A stretch of DNA of 64,000 nucleotides from assembly GCF_011761265.1 (NCBI RefSeq), contig NZ_JAAOZB010000002.1, positions 1,176,319 through 1,240,318 on the forward strand. The letters are read 5' to 3'. Each line of letters starts with the position of its first letter. The first letter of the stretch is position 1. Shown piece after piece: positions 34,854-42,647 of the stretch. Origin of the DNA: Microbacterium halimionae. GTDB taxonomy: Bacteria; Actinomycetota; Actinomycetes; Actinomycetales; Microbacteriaceae. The translations under genes and the position numbers were made by a program. The notes beneath the pieces were generated by a model that was given only the letters and a program-made list of their open reading frames with translations, made no database searches and was not told where the DNA came from.

Positions 34854-35315
34854 ATGAACGGCGTGATGGTCCTTGGCAACCCACGTGGTTCAGACGCCGC
34901 GCTATACCCCGAGAGCTTTGTTTACCAGCAGGGCCCAGGCATCACCCCGCGAGAGTACAAGTGGGACGACATTGACGCTGTGAGCCTCGCGTTGCCAACC
35001 AATCAGCTTCGGCTTCCGCACGCTCTCTCCCTGGTTTTCTCCTGGACCGCCATCGCGTTTTACTCGGTGGTTGCGTTCGTCGCCAACCCCGACGACCAGA
35101 CGACAGGCATCGAGAACGGGTACATGACGATTTCGCAGGCAGACGATGACACCGCGCTGCCACTGAGCCGCGAGTGGTTTGGTACCTACTGGGCCAACAG
35201 CGTCGCATCAACGCAATCGCTTCTCGACGAGCTCGTCGAAGATCCTCGCAAACGCGTGCTTCTCAATGCCCCTGACTCGCTCCTCCAAGAAGTGATCAAC
35301 TCGACGCCCACATAG
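34854..35315 (+). CDS. Hypothetical protein with one membrane segment
   Basis: A 153-residue protein. Its first 50 residues (DAALYPESFVYQQGPGITPR, EYKWDDIDAV, SLALPTNQLRLPH) resemble strands of a membrane-associated PH-like domain, followed by a hydrophobic stretch (LVFSWTAIAFYSVVAFVA) and a helical acidic tail. The N-terminus may be truncated or mis-started. Function unknown. Confidence 0.5.
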   Translation: MNGVMVLGNPRGSDAALYPESFVYQQGPGITPREYKWDDIDAVSLALPTNQLRLPHALSLVFSWTAIAFYSVVAFVANPDDQTTGIENGYMTISQADDDTALPLSREWFGTYWANSVASTQSLLDELVEDPRKRVLLNAPDSLLQEVINSTPT

Positions 35316-35436
35316 CCGCAGCGGGGACTCTAGATTCTCGGCAAGCCAGGCACCGTCACGTACCAGCTCGTCCAGGAGCGGGCTGACGAAGGCCCTTCCC
35401 GAATGACGAGCTGGCAGAGACGCTGACATTCGGAAA

Positions 35437-35478
35437 CGACAAAGCCCTGATGAAAATTTCTTTTCATCAGGGCTTTGT
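35437..35478. terminator. tRNA-Pro terminator, displaced copy at the left island edge
   Basis: A perfect hairpin whose stem reads GACAAAGCCCTGATGAAAA with its complement. It is almost identical to the hairpin at 42427-42463 that ends tRNA-Pro. It is the original chromosomal terminator left behind by integration. Confidence 0.8.
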
Positions 35479-35519
35479 CGGGATGACAGGATTTGAACCT
35501 GCGACCCCTTGACCCCCAG
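35477..35519. repeat. Attachment site (att), left copy; tRNA-Pro 3' fragment
   Basis: These 43 bases are identical to 42465-42507 and correspond to the 3' half of tRNA-Pro, from the anticodon loop to the acceptor end. The tRNA 5' half is absent, so this copy is not a functional tRNA. With the right copy it delimits an integrated element. Confidence 0.92.
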
Positions 35520-35587
35520 GTAGCCCTAGGAGCCCAGTTCGTTGATTTTCCGGGGCGTAAAGGTGCGTAGAACGGTTCAAATCACGT

Positions 35588-35610
35588 CATGCACTGCATG
35601 GTTTGCATGA
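35588..35610. repeat. Inverted repeat next to the left att site
   Basis: TCATGCA (35588-35594) and TGCATGA (35604-35610) form a 7-bp inverted repeat with a central CATG. It lies about 70 bases inside the att site and could be a recombinase arm-binding site or an operator; nothing else supports either reading. Confidence 0.35.
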
Positions 35611-35697
35611 TTCTGCTCCCCTTTTGGTCCCCTGACGTAGAGGTGAAGACACCAGGTCGCGACACACATCCCATCGCCTCGGAAACGAGCCGAGGTT

Positions 35698-37350
35698 CTA
35701 GCTGCTAGTGAATCGGGGGCCTGTCCCCCGAGGCTTTCTGGCCTTTGGTTTTGGCTTGACCACGGGCCGGCTGTCATCAATGAAGACGACGCTAAGAGGT
35801 ACGCGTAGCCCACGGAACACCCGGGCTGCACGAGCCAGACTCAACTGGGAAAACAGGGGCAGATTCTTGAGCGCTCCATTCAGGGGTTTGCGGGTAACAA
35901 TGGCGAATCGCACACGCACTTTCGGGAGATCGATTGCCGAACGAAGATCCGCAGCCAGCTGTGGCGTCGGGGCCAAATTCTCAATGTGCACGGCAAGCTT
36001 TTGAGCAGTCTCGACGTCGGTCAATATGAGCGTGGTCGCATTTTGTCCCTGGTAAAAGAGGTGACTGAGTTCAGCGGAACCTGTACCCATTTTCACGTGG
36101 GAAAACACCGCTGTTCCGTCCGGATCGATTGACAGCACGTCACAGGGCTCCACCTGCGTTAGGCCGCTTGGGCTAACACTCGTCTTGTCAAGGCAGATCG
36201 CGCCGAGCGTCGCCGCGAGTTCGATGTTGTAGTCCGCTTCATGGCCACTTTTCGCAGATGGCAACGTCTCGCCCGTGAACAGAGGCGCAAGGTCGGATTT
36301 GATGCGCTCGATATAGGACTTTTCGAGTGCGAACCAGCTCCCGTCCATTAGGTGGAAGCGCTCGGATCGGCCATCTAGTTTGGTGTCAAAAATGATGCAT
36401 CGTGTGAGGGCATAGCTCGTCCGTTGCTGCTCATTCTCATCCAGCACCAAAACGCGTTGCGCGACCAACTTCTCGTAAGTTAATTGCTTTCGTTTGACCT
36501 CTTTCAACTTCAGATAGTCGTAGTAGGCGCTTAGCTCCAAGTCTTCGTAAAGGTCGGCCGGGCCGTCTCCGTTGAAGCGGAAGTACTTCGCGTCGGCGTA
36601 GTCGATGAGCTCCGGCAGTGCGAGTTGAGGATCGTCAGATTTGGCCTGCAAGGCAGCGACCAGTTTATCGTTCAAGGCCGAAACTGTCGTTGGATCCTTG
36701 ACAGGTCGGACGTTCCTTACGTCTGGGAATGAAAGCTTGTAGTCATCCTTCTCGTAGAGTTCCACGAGCTGTGCACAGAGCCCTGGAAGCTTGGAAGCTG
36801 CCCTAGTAGTACTGAATCGCACCTGGGCTGATCCCGTCACATTTTTGAGGATCTCGGCGTACTCGCTCTTCGCAGCTCCGGTGAGACTACGTAGAACGTG
36901 GGTATCACGTTCTACATCGAAATAGGTAATATCCGAGCCAATCGCGGTTTGCGTGCGCTGCCGTCGAGCCGCCCCTGGGTCAGCGGTATCCGTATTTCGC
37001 AGCTTGTTTGGATCGACACAGTTCAGCGTAATGATTAGACCAAAGTCGTACTCGTAGCAGTCCGGCCGCAAATTGTGAATCGTGTTCCCGAACGTCACGA
37101 CGCAGATCCTGTTTCCGGCTGGAACAAACAAGAGGGCGGCCTTTTGCGACTGCTTCAGCTCTTGGGAAATTCCGAAATAGTCGCGCCACCAAGGAGCTCG
37201 AGGACTGGAGTCATTGATGTAGAGAGAGGCGCCTTGCGGGACGTGCGATGCCGCAATGGGTCCGTCCAGCTTGTGGTCATCCGCCAGCGAAGTAGTGGCG
37301 TCGAACCCAGCTTTAAGGAGCCACACTGAGATGGATCTTGACTTCTGCAT
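35698..37350 (-). CDS. DUF6119/TIGR04141 family sporadically distributed protein
   Basis: A 550-residue protein, family length. Landmarks are SISVWLLKAGFDATTSL at the start, WWRDYFGI, YEYDFGLIITLNCVDPNKLR, GAARRQRTQ, and ITYFDVERDTHVLRSLTG. I recognise it as the family TIGR04141/DUF6119, patchily distributed and often on mobile islands. No activity is established that I can cite; anti-phage function is inferred from distribution. Base composition is lower in GC than neighbouring chromosomal genes. An ISL3 element lies 88 bases upstream and could have separated it from a former partner. Confidence 0.75.
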   Translation of the reverse strand: MQKSRSISVWLLKAGFDATTSLADDHKLDGPIAASHVPQGASLYINDSSPRAPWWRDYFGISQELKQSQKAALLFVPAGNRICVVTFGNTIHNLRPDCYEYDFGLIITLNCVDPNKLRNTDTADPGAARRQRTQTAIGSDITYFDVERDTHVLRSLTGAAKSEYAEILKNVTGSAQVRFSTTRAASKLPGLCAQLVELYEKDDYKLSFPDVRNVRPVKDPTTVSALNDKLVAALQAKSDDPQLALPELIDYADAKYFRFNGDGPADLYEDLELSAYYDYLKLKEVKRKQLTYEKLVAQRVLVLDENEQQRTSYALTRCIIFDTKLDGRSERFHLMDGSWFALEKSYIERIKSDLAPLFTGETLPSAKSGHEADYNIELAATLGAICLDKTSVSPSGLTQVEPCDVLSIDPDGTAVFSHVKMGTGSAELSHLFYQGQNATTLILTDVETAQKLAVHIENLAPTPQLAADLRSAIDLPKVRVRFAIVTRKPLNGALKNLPLFSQLSLARAARVFRGLRVPLSVVFIDDSRPVVKPKPKARKPRGTGPRFTSS

Positions 37351-37438
37351 CAGCGTCGGTGCCCGTCTCTATTCCAAAGCAGACGCTCTCCGCTGGGCGT
37401 CATCCTTCTGAGTATGGCCTATGTGAAAGCAGATGAGG

Positions 37439-37462
37439 GGCTCTTCGGACTTCCGATGGGGG
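37439..37462. repeat. ISL3 terminal inverted repeat, left
   Basis: Begins GGCTCTTCGGACTTCC and ends in a G-run; complementary to 38872-38895 at 23 of 24 positions. Confidence 0.88.
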
Positions 37463-38782
37463 TCATGGGGTGAGGCCGCCGGCGGCGAGGAGCATGCGGA
37501 GTCGGTAGTTGTGCCGGTTTCGGTAGCCGCGGGCGAGGCGGCGGTGGAGCTCGATGATCCCGTTCACTGCTTCGGTGCCGCCGTTCGATGAGCGGCTGGT
37601 GGTGAAGTAGGCCAGGAACGCGTCGCGCCAGCGGCGCAGTGTCTTGCCGAGGCGGGCGATTTCGGGGATCGGGCAGGTGTGGAACGACTCCACGACCTTC
37701 TCTGCGATCTTCCGCCCTTCGGCGAGGTCCTTCTGGTGATAGGCGGAGCGCAGCTGCTGCGCGCACTGCCACGCGACGAACACCTCATCATGGGCAGGGG
37801 CGGCTTCGATTGCCGCGACCAGCCGTGCCCGCTGCTTCTCGGTGAGGTTCTCGGCGCCGGCGCGGAGGATGGTCTGGATTCCGTAGAGCGGATCGCCCTT
37901 CCGGCCGCGGTGACCGAGGGTGTCCTGCTGGACACGGCGGCGGACCTCGTCGACGGCGGCGGTGCCGAGCTTGACGACGTGGAACGCGTCGAGCACCGCG
38001 ACGGCGTCCTCGAGCTTGTCGTTGATCGCGGTCTTGTATCCGGCGAACGGGTCCAACGCCGCGACCTTCACGTTGTTCCGGAACGCGTCGCCGCGCTCGT
38101 CGAGCCAGGCCGCGTAGGCCTTCCCCGATCTGCCCGGCACGAGGTCGAGCAGCCGGGCACGGGTGCGACTGTGCTCATCCCGGGTCAGGTCGACCATCCC
38201 GGTCAGCTCCTTCGGGCCGCGCTTGCGGGGGTCGACGTGATGCCAGATGTACTCGTCGACGCCGAGGGTGGTGACGTTCTCGAACCGGGACTCGTCGGCA
38301 GCCAGCTTGACGAGTTCGGGCTCAACGGCCCGCCACACCGTCTTCCACGACGCGCCCAACTGTCGGGCCAGGCCCGCGATCGTGGCGTGCTCGCGGCGCA
38401 ACTGCCCGATCGCCCACGCCACCGCGCGCATGGTGATCGACCCGCGCGCGGCGACCAGGGTCGGGACCTGCTCCACGAACGTCCTCCTCATGCAGTCGGG
38501 ATCGTCACAACGCCACACCCGCTGCCGCCAGATCAGTCGCACCCGCGTCGCGCCGGGCACGTCGTGAAGAACGCAGCGGCGGCGACCGCGACCGACAGCG
38601 AGCACCCCGCACGACGGGCAACCGGCCGGCGCCGCGAGGCTCGAGACCGTCACCACCAGCAGCCCGTCACGACGGTCGACCGCCTCGACATGGACGCCGT
38701 CGAGACCGAGCAGCAGATCACAGCGGGAACACGGGCAAGCGGCAGAGCGCGCATCAACGCACCCCGAACTATGGTGAGACAC
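37463..38782 (-). CDS. ISL3-family transposase
   Basis: A 439-residue transposase. It has an N-terminal zinc-finger region (CPSCGVL, then WRCDDPDCMRRTF), an HTH (TIAGLARQLGASWKTVWRAV), and the DDE-type catalytic core with LGVDEYIWHH, VAALDPFAGY, VLDAFHVVKL and the late Glu in GGTEAVNGIIELHRR. The reading frame is intact, so the copy may be active. It is transcribed toward the DUF6119 gene. Confidence 0.95.
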   Translation of the reverse strand: MSHHSSGCVDARSAACPCSRCDLLLGLDGVHVEAVDRRDGLLVVTVSSLAAPAGCPSCGVLAVGRGRRRCVLHDVPGATRVRLIWRQRVWRCDDPDCMRRTFVEQVPTLVAARGSITMRAVAWAIGQLRREHATIAGLARQLGASWKTVWRAVEPELVKLAADESRFENVTTLGVDEYIWHHVDPRKRGPKELTGMVDLTRDEHSRTRARLLDLVPGRSGKAYAAWLDERGDAFRNNVKVAALDPFAGYKTAINDKLEDAVAVLDAFHVVKLGTAAVDEVRRRVQQDTLGHRGRKGDPLYGIQTILRAGAENLTEKQRARLVAAIEAAPAHDEVFVAWQCAQQLRSAYHQKDLAEGRKIAEKVVESFHTCPIPEIARLGKTLRRWRDAFLAYFTTSRSSNGGTEAVNGIIELHRRLARGYRNRHNYRLRMLLAAGGLTP

Positions 38783-38871
38783 GTCGAGGTCCTCGGTTGG
38801 AGCAGTAGTTGGCGCTACTGATCCTCGGGGACCTCGACCGCTACCCGCCCGAACTCACCCGGCGAGCCTCA

Positions 38872-38895
38872 CCCCCACCGGAAGTCCGAAGAGCC
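38872..38895. repeat. ISL3 terminal inverted repeat, right
   Basis: Ends in GGAAGTCCGAAGAGCC, the complement of the left repeat with one mismatch. Confidence 0.88.
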
Positions 38896-39232
38896 AGATA
38901 GGGCCAGCTAACTGCGGGTAGGGATCAGCCCTCAGATGTGATCAAACGCACAGAATCTCCACGCGAGGCGACGCCATCAGTCCCGAGGACCGGGACTGAC
39001 GCTTTTCCGTCATGAAAAACCAAAATCTTGAAGTCGCGATCGGGACGAAGAACGGCGCAGGAGAACTCAGTTCTCGCTGACGCCCGGCCCTCAAATGGTG
39101 CATGACATGGTGTCGCATCCTGGCATCGCAATGTGACTCGCAAGGTAGTGTCACATTAGCTAGCACCAAACAGCAATCGGACCATCAGTCGATGAAAAGC
39201 GGTGAGCCGGCAAATGTGCTTTGGTAGTCGTC
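38896..39232. promoter_or_regulatory. 337-base non-coding region with an operator-like repeat, upstream of the winged-helix gene
   Basis: No convincing gene. ATGTGAC (39131-39137) and GTCACAT (39150-39156) form a perfect 7-bp inverted repeat with a 12-base spacer, about 77 bases upstream of the winged-helix gene. It could be its own operator. A 72-codon frame on the minus strand is open but resembles nothing. Confidence 0.4.
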
Positions 39233-40111
39233 ATGACAGACATTTCATCAGCACCGCTCGATAACTCGGACGCGGCTACACCTGCGGCAACCCGGGAGTT
39301 CATGACCAAACTCTCGGGTCGAGGCTACGCCCAATATCGGCACATCCTCGTTCAGCTCCCCGACAAAGACGAACCACGCGCAAGTACTCTCGCACGAATG
39401 GTCACCGGTCGTCGCCACCGTGAGCTGATCCTCTACATGCTGTTGGTTTCCTCCTGGGGATGGCTGGAAGCGAATCGGGAGCCCCTCTCCGCAGACGTAT
39501 GGATCCGAGCGCTCACAGCATCGGGAGGACTTACTTGGTCGGGCTCAACGCTGTCCCGTTCGTGGAAGCACCTTGAGGAACTGGGCCTCCTGGAAAAGCG
39601 GGAACGAGATGACCGACTCGTGAGGGTCACGCCACGACGGGAGGATGGCAATGACTCTTACACGCTGCCAGCCGGCCGAACCGACCGGCAGAACACCTAC
39701 TTCACCCTTCCTGACGCGTTTTGGAATGATGAGCTATTCGCCAAGCTTTCGATGCCGGGTCTGGCGGTGCTTCTCGTTGTCGCCAAGGAGACCAGCAATC
39801 AAAGCGAGGTGTGGTTCACCTATGACCGGATGGATGAGTGGTACGGGTTGAAGGCCCGAACTGTGCAGACCGGTGTCAAAGAGCTTCGCGCGCTAGGGCT
39901 CCTCGACATCCGAGAAGAAATCGTGACCGCGCCTCTTTCCCCTACGGGTAAGACCGTGCGGACTTTCTACTCTCTTGCTGCTCCATACAGTTATGAAGCG
40001 CGTGCAGCGATGCAGGCAAAAGCGCAGAAAGAAACACGAGCCCGTGCGCGAAAAAGTTCCACGAAGGTCGCGATGAAACCAACACGACCTAGCCGCAAGG
40101 CCAACAAGTAG
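39233..40111 (+). CDS. Winged-helix replication/regulatory protein of a mobile element
   Basis: A 292-residue protein starting at ATG 39233. It has two winged-helix-type segments: SGSTLSRSWKHLEELGLLEK, and RTVQTGVKELRALGLLDIRE after MDEWYGLKA. The C-terminus is very basic (ARARKSSTKVAMKPTRPSRK). Similar proteins precede a small membrane protein in actinobacterial plasmids and integrative elements, where they act as replication initiator or regulator; which one applies here is not clear. A small membrane gene follows. Confidence 0.7.
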   Translation: MTDISSAPLDNSDAATPAATREFMTKLSGRGYAQYRHILVQLPDKDEPRASTLARMVTGRRHRELILYMLLVSSWGWLEANREPLSADVWIRALTASGGLTWSGSTLSRSWKHLEELGLLEKRERDDRLVRVTPRREDGNDSYTLPAGRTDRQNTYFTLPDAFWNDELFAKLSMPGLAVLLVVAKETSNQSEVWFTYDRMDEWYGLKARTVQTGVKELRALGLLDIREEIVTAPLSPTGKTVRTFYSLAAPYSYEARAAMQAKAQKETRARARKSSTKVAMKPTRPSRKANK

Positions 40112-40154
40112 CAGGACCATGTTGACGACAAACAAAGGAAAGCAGGTGAGACAA

Positions 40155-40307
40155 ATGTTCGGATCCAAATTTAGCGATGCAGGTTGGAAAACTGTGCGGT
40201 CAGCGCTAGACAGCTGGGGCCGAACACTGAGACTCAGCGTAATTGTCCTAACCATGTCAGCCCCACCCACCGCCGCTCTATGGCTAATCGCAGGCCGCTG
40301 GCTATAG
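40155..40307 (+). CDS. Small single-span membrane protein of mobile element
   Basis: A 50-residue protein (MFGSKFSDAGWKTVRSALDS, then LRLSVIVLTMSAPPTAALWL as membrane helix). ATG 40155 is preferred over 40119 because AGCAGGTGAG lies four bases before it. Similar small proteins follow the winged-helix gene in related elements. Function unknown. Confidence 0.55.
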   Translation: MFGSKFSDAGWKTVRSALDSWGRTLRLSVIVLTMSAPPTAALWLIAGRWL

Positions 40308-40311
40308 CTGC

Positions 40312-41034
40312 CTACTGTTCTTCTCGGATGCTCCGCGACGGAGATCGAGTATCCGACTGCCTACCCTGAACATTGTTCTCGTAGAAATTCCACAACACCT
40401 CAACATGACCGAGTGCTCGCTCATAGTCGATGCGCTGCGCGTCATCCATCGGCACTGCACCCAGCGGGTTACCCGAAGAGATTTCCCACCGGTCTCGATA
40501 CGCGATGACCACCTTCAAATGCTCCTCGACAGCATCCTGATCCGCGCTGATTAGGTTGCGCGCCCACGGTTCCGGACTCTGGAACACCGCCTGCGTGAGA
40601 GCGGCGACCCGGTGCTGCATCAGGTGTTCTCGTTGCTCAAGCGCCAGCCGCATGCGAGCATCCAGGGGTCCGACTGCTCGTGGGATGAGGCCGACGATCA
40701 ACCCTGGAGCGCTCCGGCGGGATGGCTGGTAGCTTGCCGCGACTGACGGATAGTTCCGACACGCGGACGCGAGTGCGTCACCGGTCACCGGATCACGGCC
40801 CATGCCGACCAGAAGCTGGAGTTGAGTCTCGGTGACTTGATCACCCACCGTGATCGCACCACCGCCGAGAGCGGGCACGGCGGAGCCGAGCCAACGGCCG
40901 GGCGGGCTGCCTTTCTCCGCGTAGTAGCGAGTCAGAGGGGTTGAAAGGTCCCGATCCCCGTCGCCGGAGGCGACGGTGCGCAGCAGGTACTTGTAACCGT
41001 CCCCCGCGCTCATCACGCGCATCGAAACGGTCAT
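40312..41034 (-). pseudogene. TrwC/MobF relaxase remnant, internally deleted
   Basis: A 240-residue open frame beginning MTVSMRVMSAGDGYKYLL, which matches the start of actinobacterial MobF relaxases, with TRYYAEKGSPPGRWLGS and DPVTGDAL continuing for about 100 residues. From about residue 130 the sequence (LEQREHLMQHRVAALTQAVF, then VVIAYRDRWEISSGNPLG) matches the far C-terminal tail of the same family. The catalytic His triad and the entire helicase part, normally about 900-1100 residues, are missing. The frame stays open, so it is an in-frame deletion. It cannot nick DNA as a relaxase. Confidence 0.75.
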
Positions 41035-41107
41035 GCTCCTAGGTGTTCGAAGCACACCCCGCGAAGGCATCGTAAGGCCCGCATCACGTCGCCGATAAAG
41101 TTGGACT

Positions 41108-41986
41108 ATGAAGACCCCGGCCGCACGCATCGTTTTGACAGTTGCTGCTGTCGTGGTCGCGGCGTTCGGGCTGTTCTCTGCAAGCGTCGTTATCTGGGGA
41201 TCGTGGTGGCGGTTCCCCTATATGCCGACCGCTGAGGAATGGCAGGCCGTTTTCGGGGCATCGGCTCTCGTTGCACTGGGTTTCGCGTGGTACCAGATTC
41301 GACAGGTCGATCAGTCAAACAAGGCATTGATCGCTTCGAACGAGTTGGCCCGCCAAGTCAACATTGAGGCCGTCAGGCCCAGGGTGCAGGTTGCCCTGGA
41401 AGCTAGTCGCTTCGTTCAGAAGGACCGTGGCGCATCGGCGACCGGCACGCTCTATATCGCCGTGCGAAATATCGGAGTGAGTCCTGCAAGCGATGTTCGG
41501 CTAAAGGTGAGTCAGCCATTCACGTCGCTAGAGACGTTCTTCAAGCCCGGAATGATGAGCTCGCACTTCGCCGAGGTAAACGAGACCTTCAACGGTGAGG
41601 TGCACTTCCCGACGCTCAACCCGGGCAACTCCTACATATGGTTCCTCGGACGCGTGCCGGAGCTGTTCCAAGACGACTCTGGAATCCCGCGTCGCTGGGA
41701 GGTCGAAACCAAGTACACGGGAACTGTATCTCCAGAACCATTCCGCGAGACGTTCGTTCTTGACCTCGATGTCGAGAAGCGCATCGAGTTGCCCGTCGAC
41801 CCACTCGTGCGAATCGGCAAAGACATCGAGGTCGTCGGAAGCCACCTGAAAGCGATCAAGGGCGTTGTACCAAGAGAACTCACACTGAGCGATGACTCCG
41901 CAAAAGCCCTTAGTCGCAACCTGGGGATACGATCCTCGGCAGGTCGCGCTCGGCGAGCGCCTACTTGGCTGCGAAGACGTCGTTGA
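41108..41986 (+). CDS. Two-span membrane protein of unknown function (island cargo)
   Basis: A 292-residue protein. Residues 8-30 (VLTVAAVVVAAFGLFSASVV) and about 47-62 (VFGASALVALGFAWYQI) are membrane helices; a short coiled region (DQSNKALIASNELARQVNIE) leads to a beta-rich domain of about 150 residues. The C-terminus is Arg-rich and may be a recent change of the stop. It diverges from the relaxase remnant. No family recognised. Confidence 0.65.
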   Translation: MKTPAARIVLTVAAVVVAAFGLFSASVVIWGSWWRFPYMPTAEEWQAVFGASALVALGFAWYQIRQVDQSNKALIASNELARQVNIEAVRPRVQVALEASRFVQKDRGASATGTLYIAVRNIGVSPASDVRLKVSQPFTSLETFFKPGMMSSHFAEVNETFNGEVHFPTLNPGNSYIWFLGRVPELFQDDSGIPRRWEVETKYTGTVSPEPFRETFVLDLDVEKRIELPVDPLVRIGKDIEVVGSHLKAIKGVVPRELTLSDDSAKALSRNLGIRSSAGRARRAPTWLRRRR

Positions 41987-42024
41987 CCGCCGTAGTGCGG
42001 CGAACGCAACCCCTTTGGCGTCAG

Positions 42025-42282
42025 ATGAGAGTGCTCAACGACGGCACCCCTGTTCCAGAGGTAGTCCACGCTCGCGCCGTGGAGCTGTTCGCGCGATGGG
42101 TGAGAATCGTCGCACCCATGTTCTTCACGCTGGAGCTCGCGAAGGGTCTCGGCGAGCTGGCAGTGACAGTCGCGATCAGTGCGCTGTCACCAAGGACAGT
42201 GCGAAACGGGCGCGTGGACTCGGCATGTGACTCGTGTTTCTCGGCCGGCGACACGGAACATCTCTCTGCTTCTCGACGGTGA
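42025..42282 (+). CDS. Possible small protein at the right island edge
   Basis: An 85-residue frame from ATG 42025 (MRVLNDGTPVPEVVHARAVE), with a hydrophobic helix (VAPMFFTLELAKGLGELAV). Codon bias is reasonable for the first 60 codons and poor after that. A TTG start 20 codons upstream overlaps the preceding gene. No family; may be a fragment. Confidence 0.35.
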   Translation: MRVLNDGTPVPEVVHARAVELFARWVRIVAPMFFTLELAKGLGELAVTVAISALSPRTVRNGRVDSACDSCFSAGDTEHLSASRR

Positions 42283-42426
42283 GAGACCGGTGAGACACGC
42301 CGGGTTCAGCGTTGCACCTGACGGTCGCTCACTCTTCTGTCCCTACCCGGATCGGTCCGCATCGTCAGAGCAATGCTCTGGGAGACGAAACGAATACACG
42401 AGTTGTTGACTGCCAACCGAAACGAC

Positions 42427-42463
42427 AAAGCCCCGATGAAAATAGCTTCTCATCAGGGCTTTT
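42427..42463 (-). terminator. tRNA-Pro terminator (element-borne copy)
   Basis: A hairpin with the stem GCCC-GATGA / TCATC-GGGC and a run of T on the minus strand, immediately 3' of tRNA-Pro. It diverges slightly from the left copy at 35437-35478. Confidence 0.8.
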
Positions 42464-42464
42464 C

Positions 42465-42539
<75 letters not shown>

Positions 42540-42647
42540 TTTTCTGCGCCGAAGCGTAGACAACTCCACAATCCTACTTGCTCGAAGCGCCGTCCGCGAA
42601 TCGTGCTGGCGTGTCACCGCGCGAGCAATCTCGGTAGCGTTGCGGGT

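Larger units (their letters stand above)
37439..38895 (-). mobile_element. ISL3-family insertion sequence
   Basis: A 1457-bp element. Its ends are 24-bp inverted repeats beginning GGCTCTTCGGACTTCC with one mismatch between the two sides. The transposase fills most of the length. The 8 flanking bases are AGATGAGG and AGATAGGG, alike at six positions, suggesting an aged target duplication of the ISL3 size. Confidence 0.88.

Noticed and set aside
35577..35831. Possible integrase remnant on the minus strand beside the left att site
   Set aside because: Neither reading frame shows the conserved Arg, His-x-x-Arg or Tyr of a tyrosine recombinase, so I could not support it.
37679..38821. A 380-codon open frame antisense to the transposase
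   Set aside because: It mirrors the high-GC transposase gene, starts and ends near its limits, and matches no family; it is a shadow frame.
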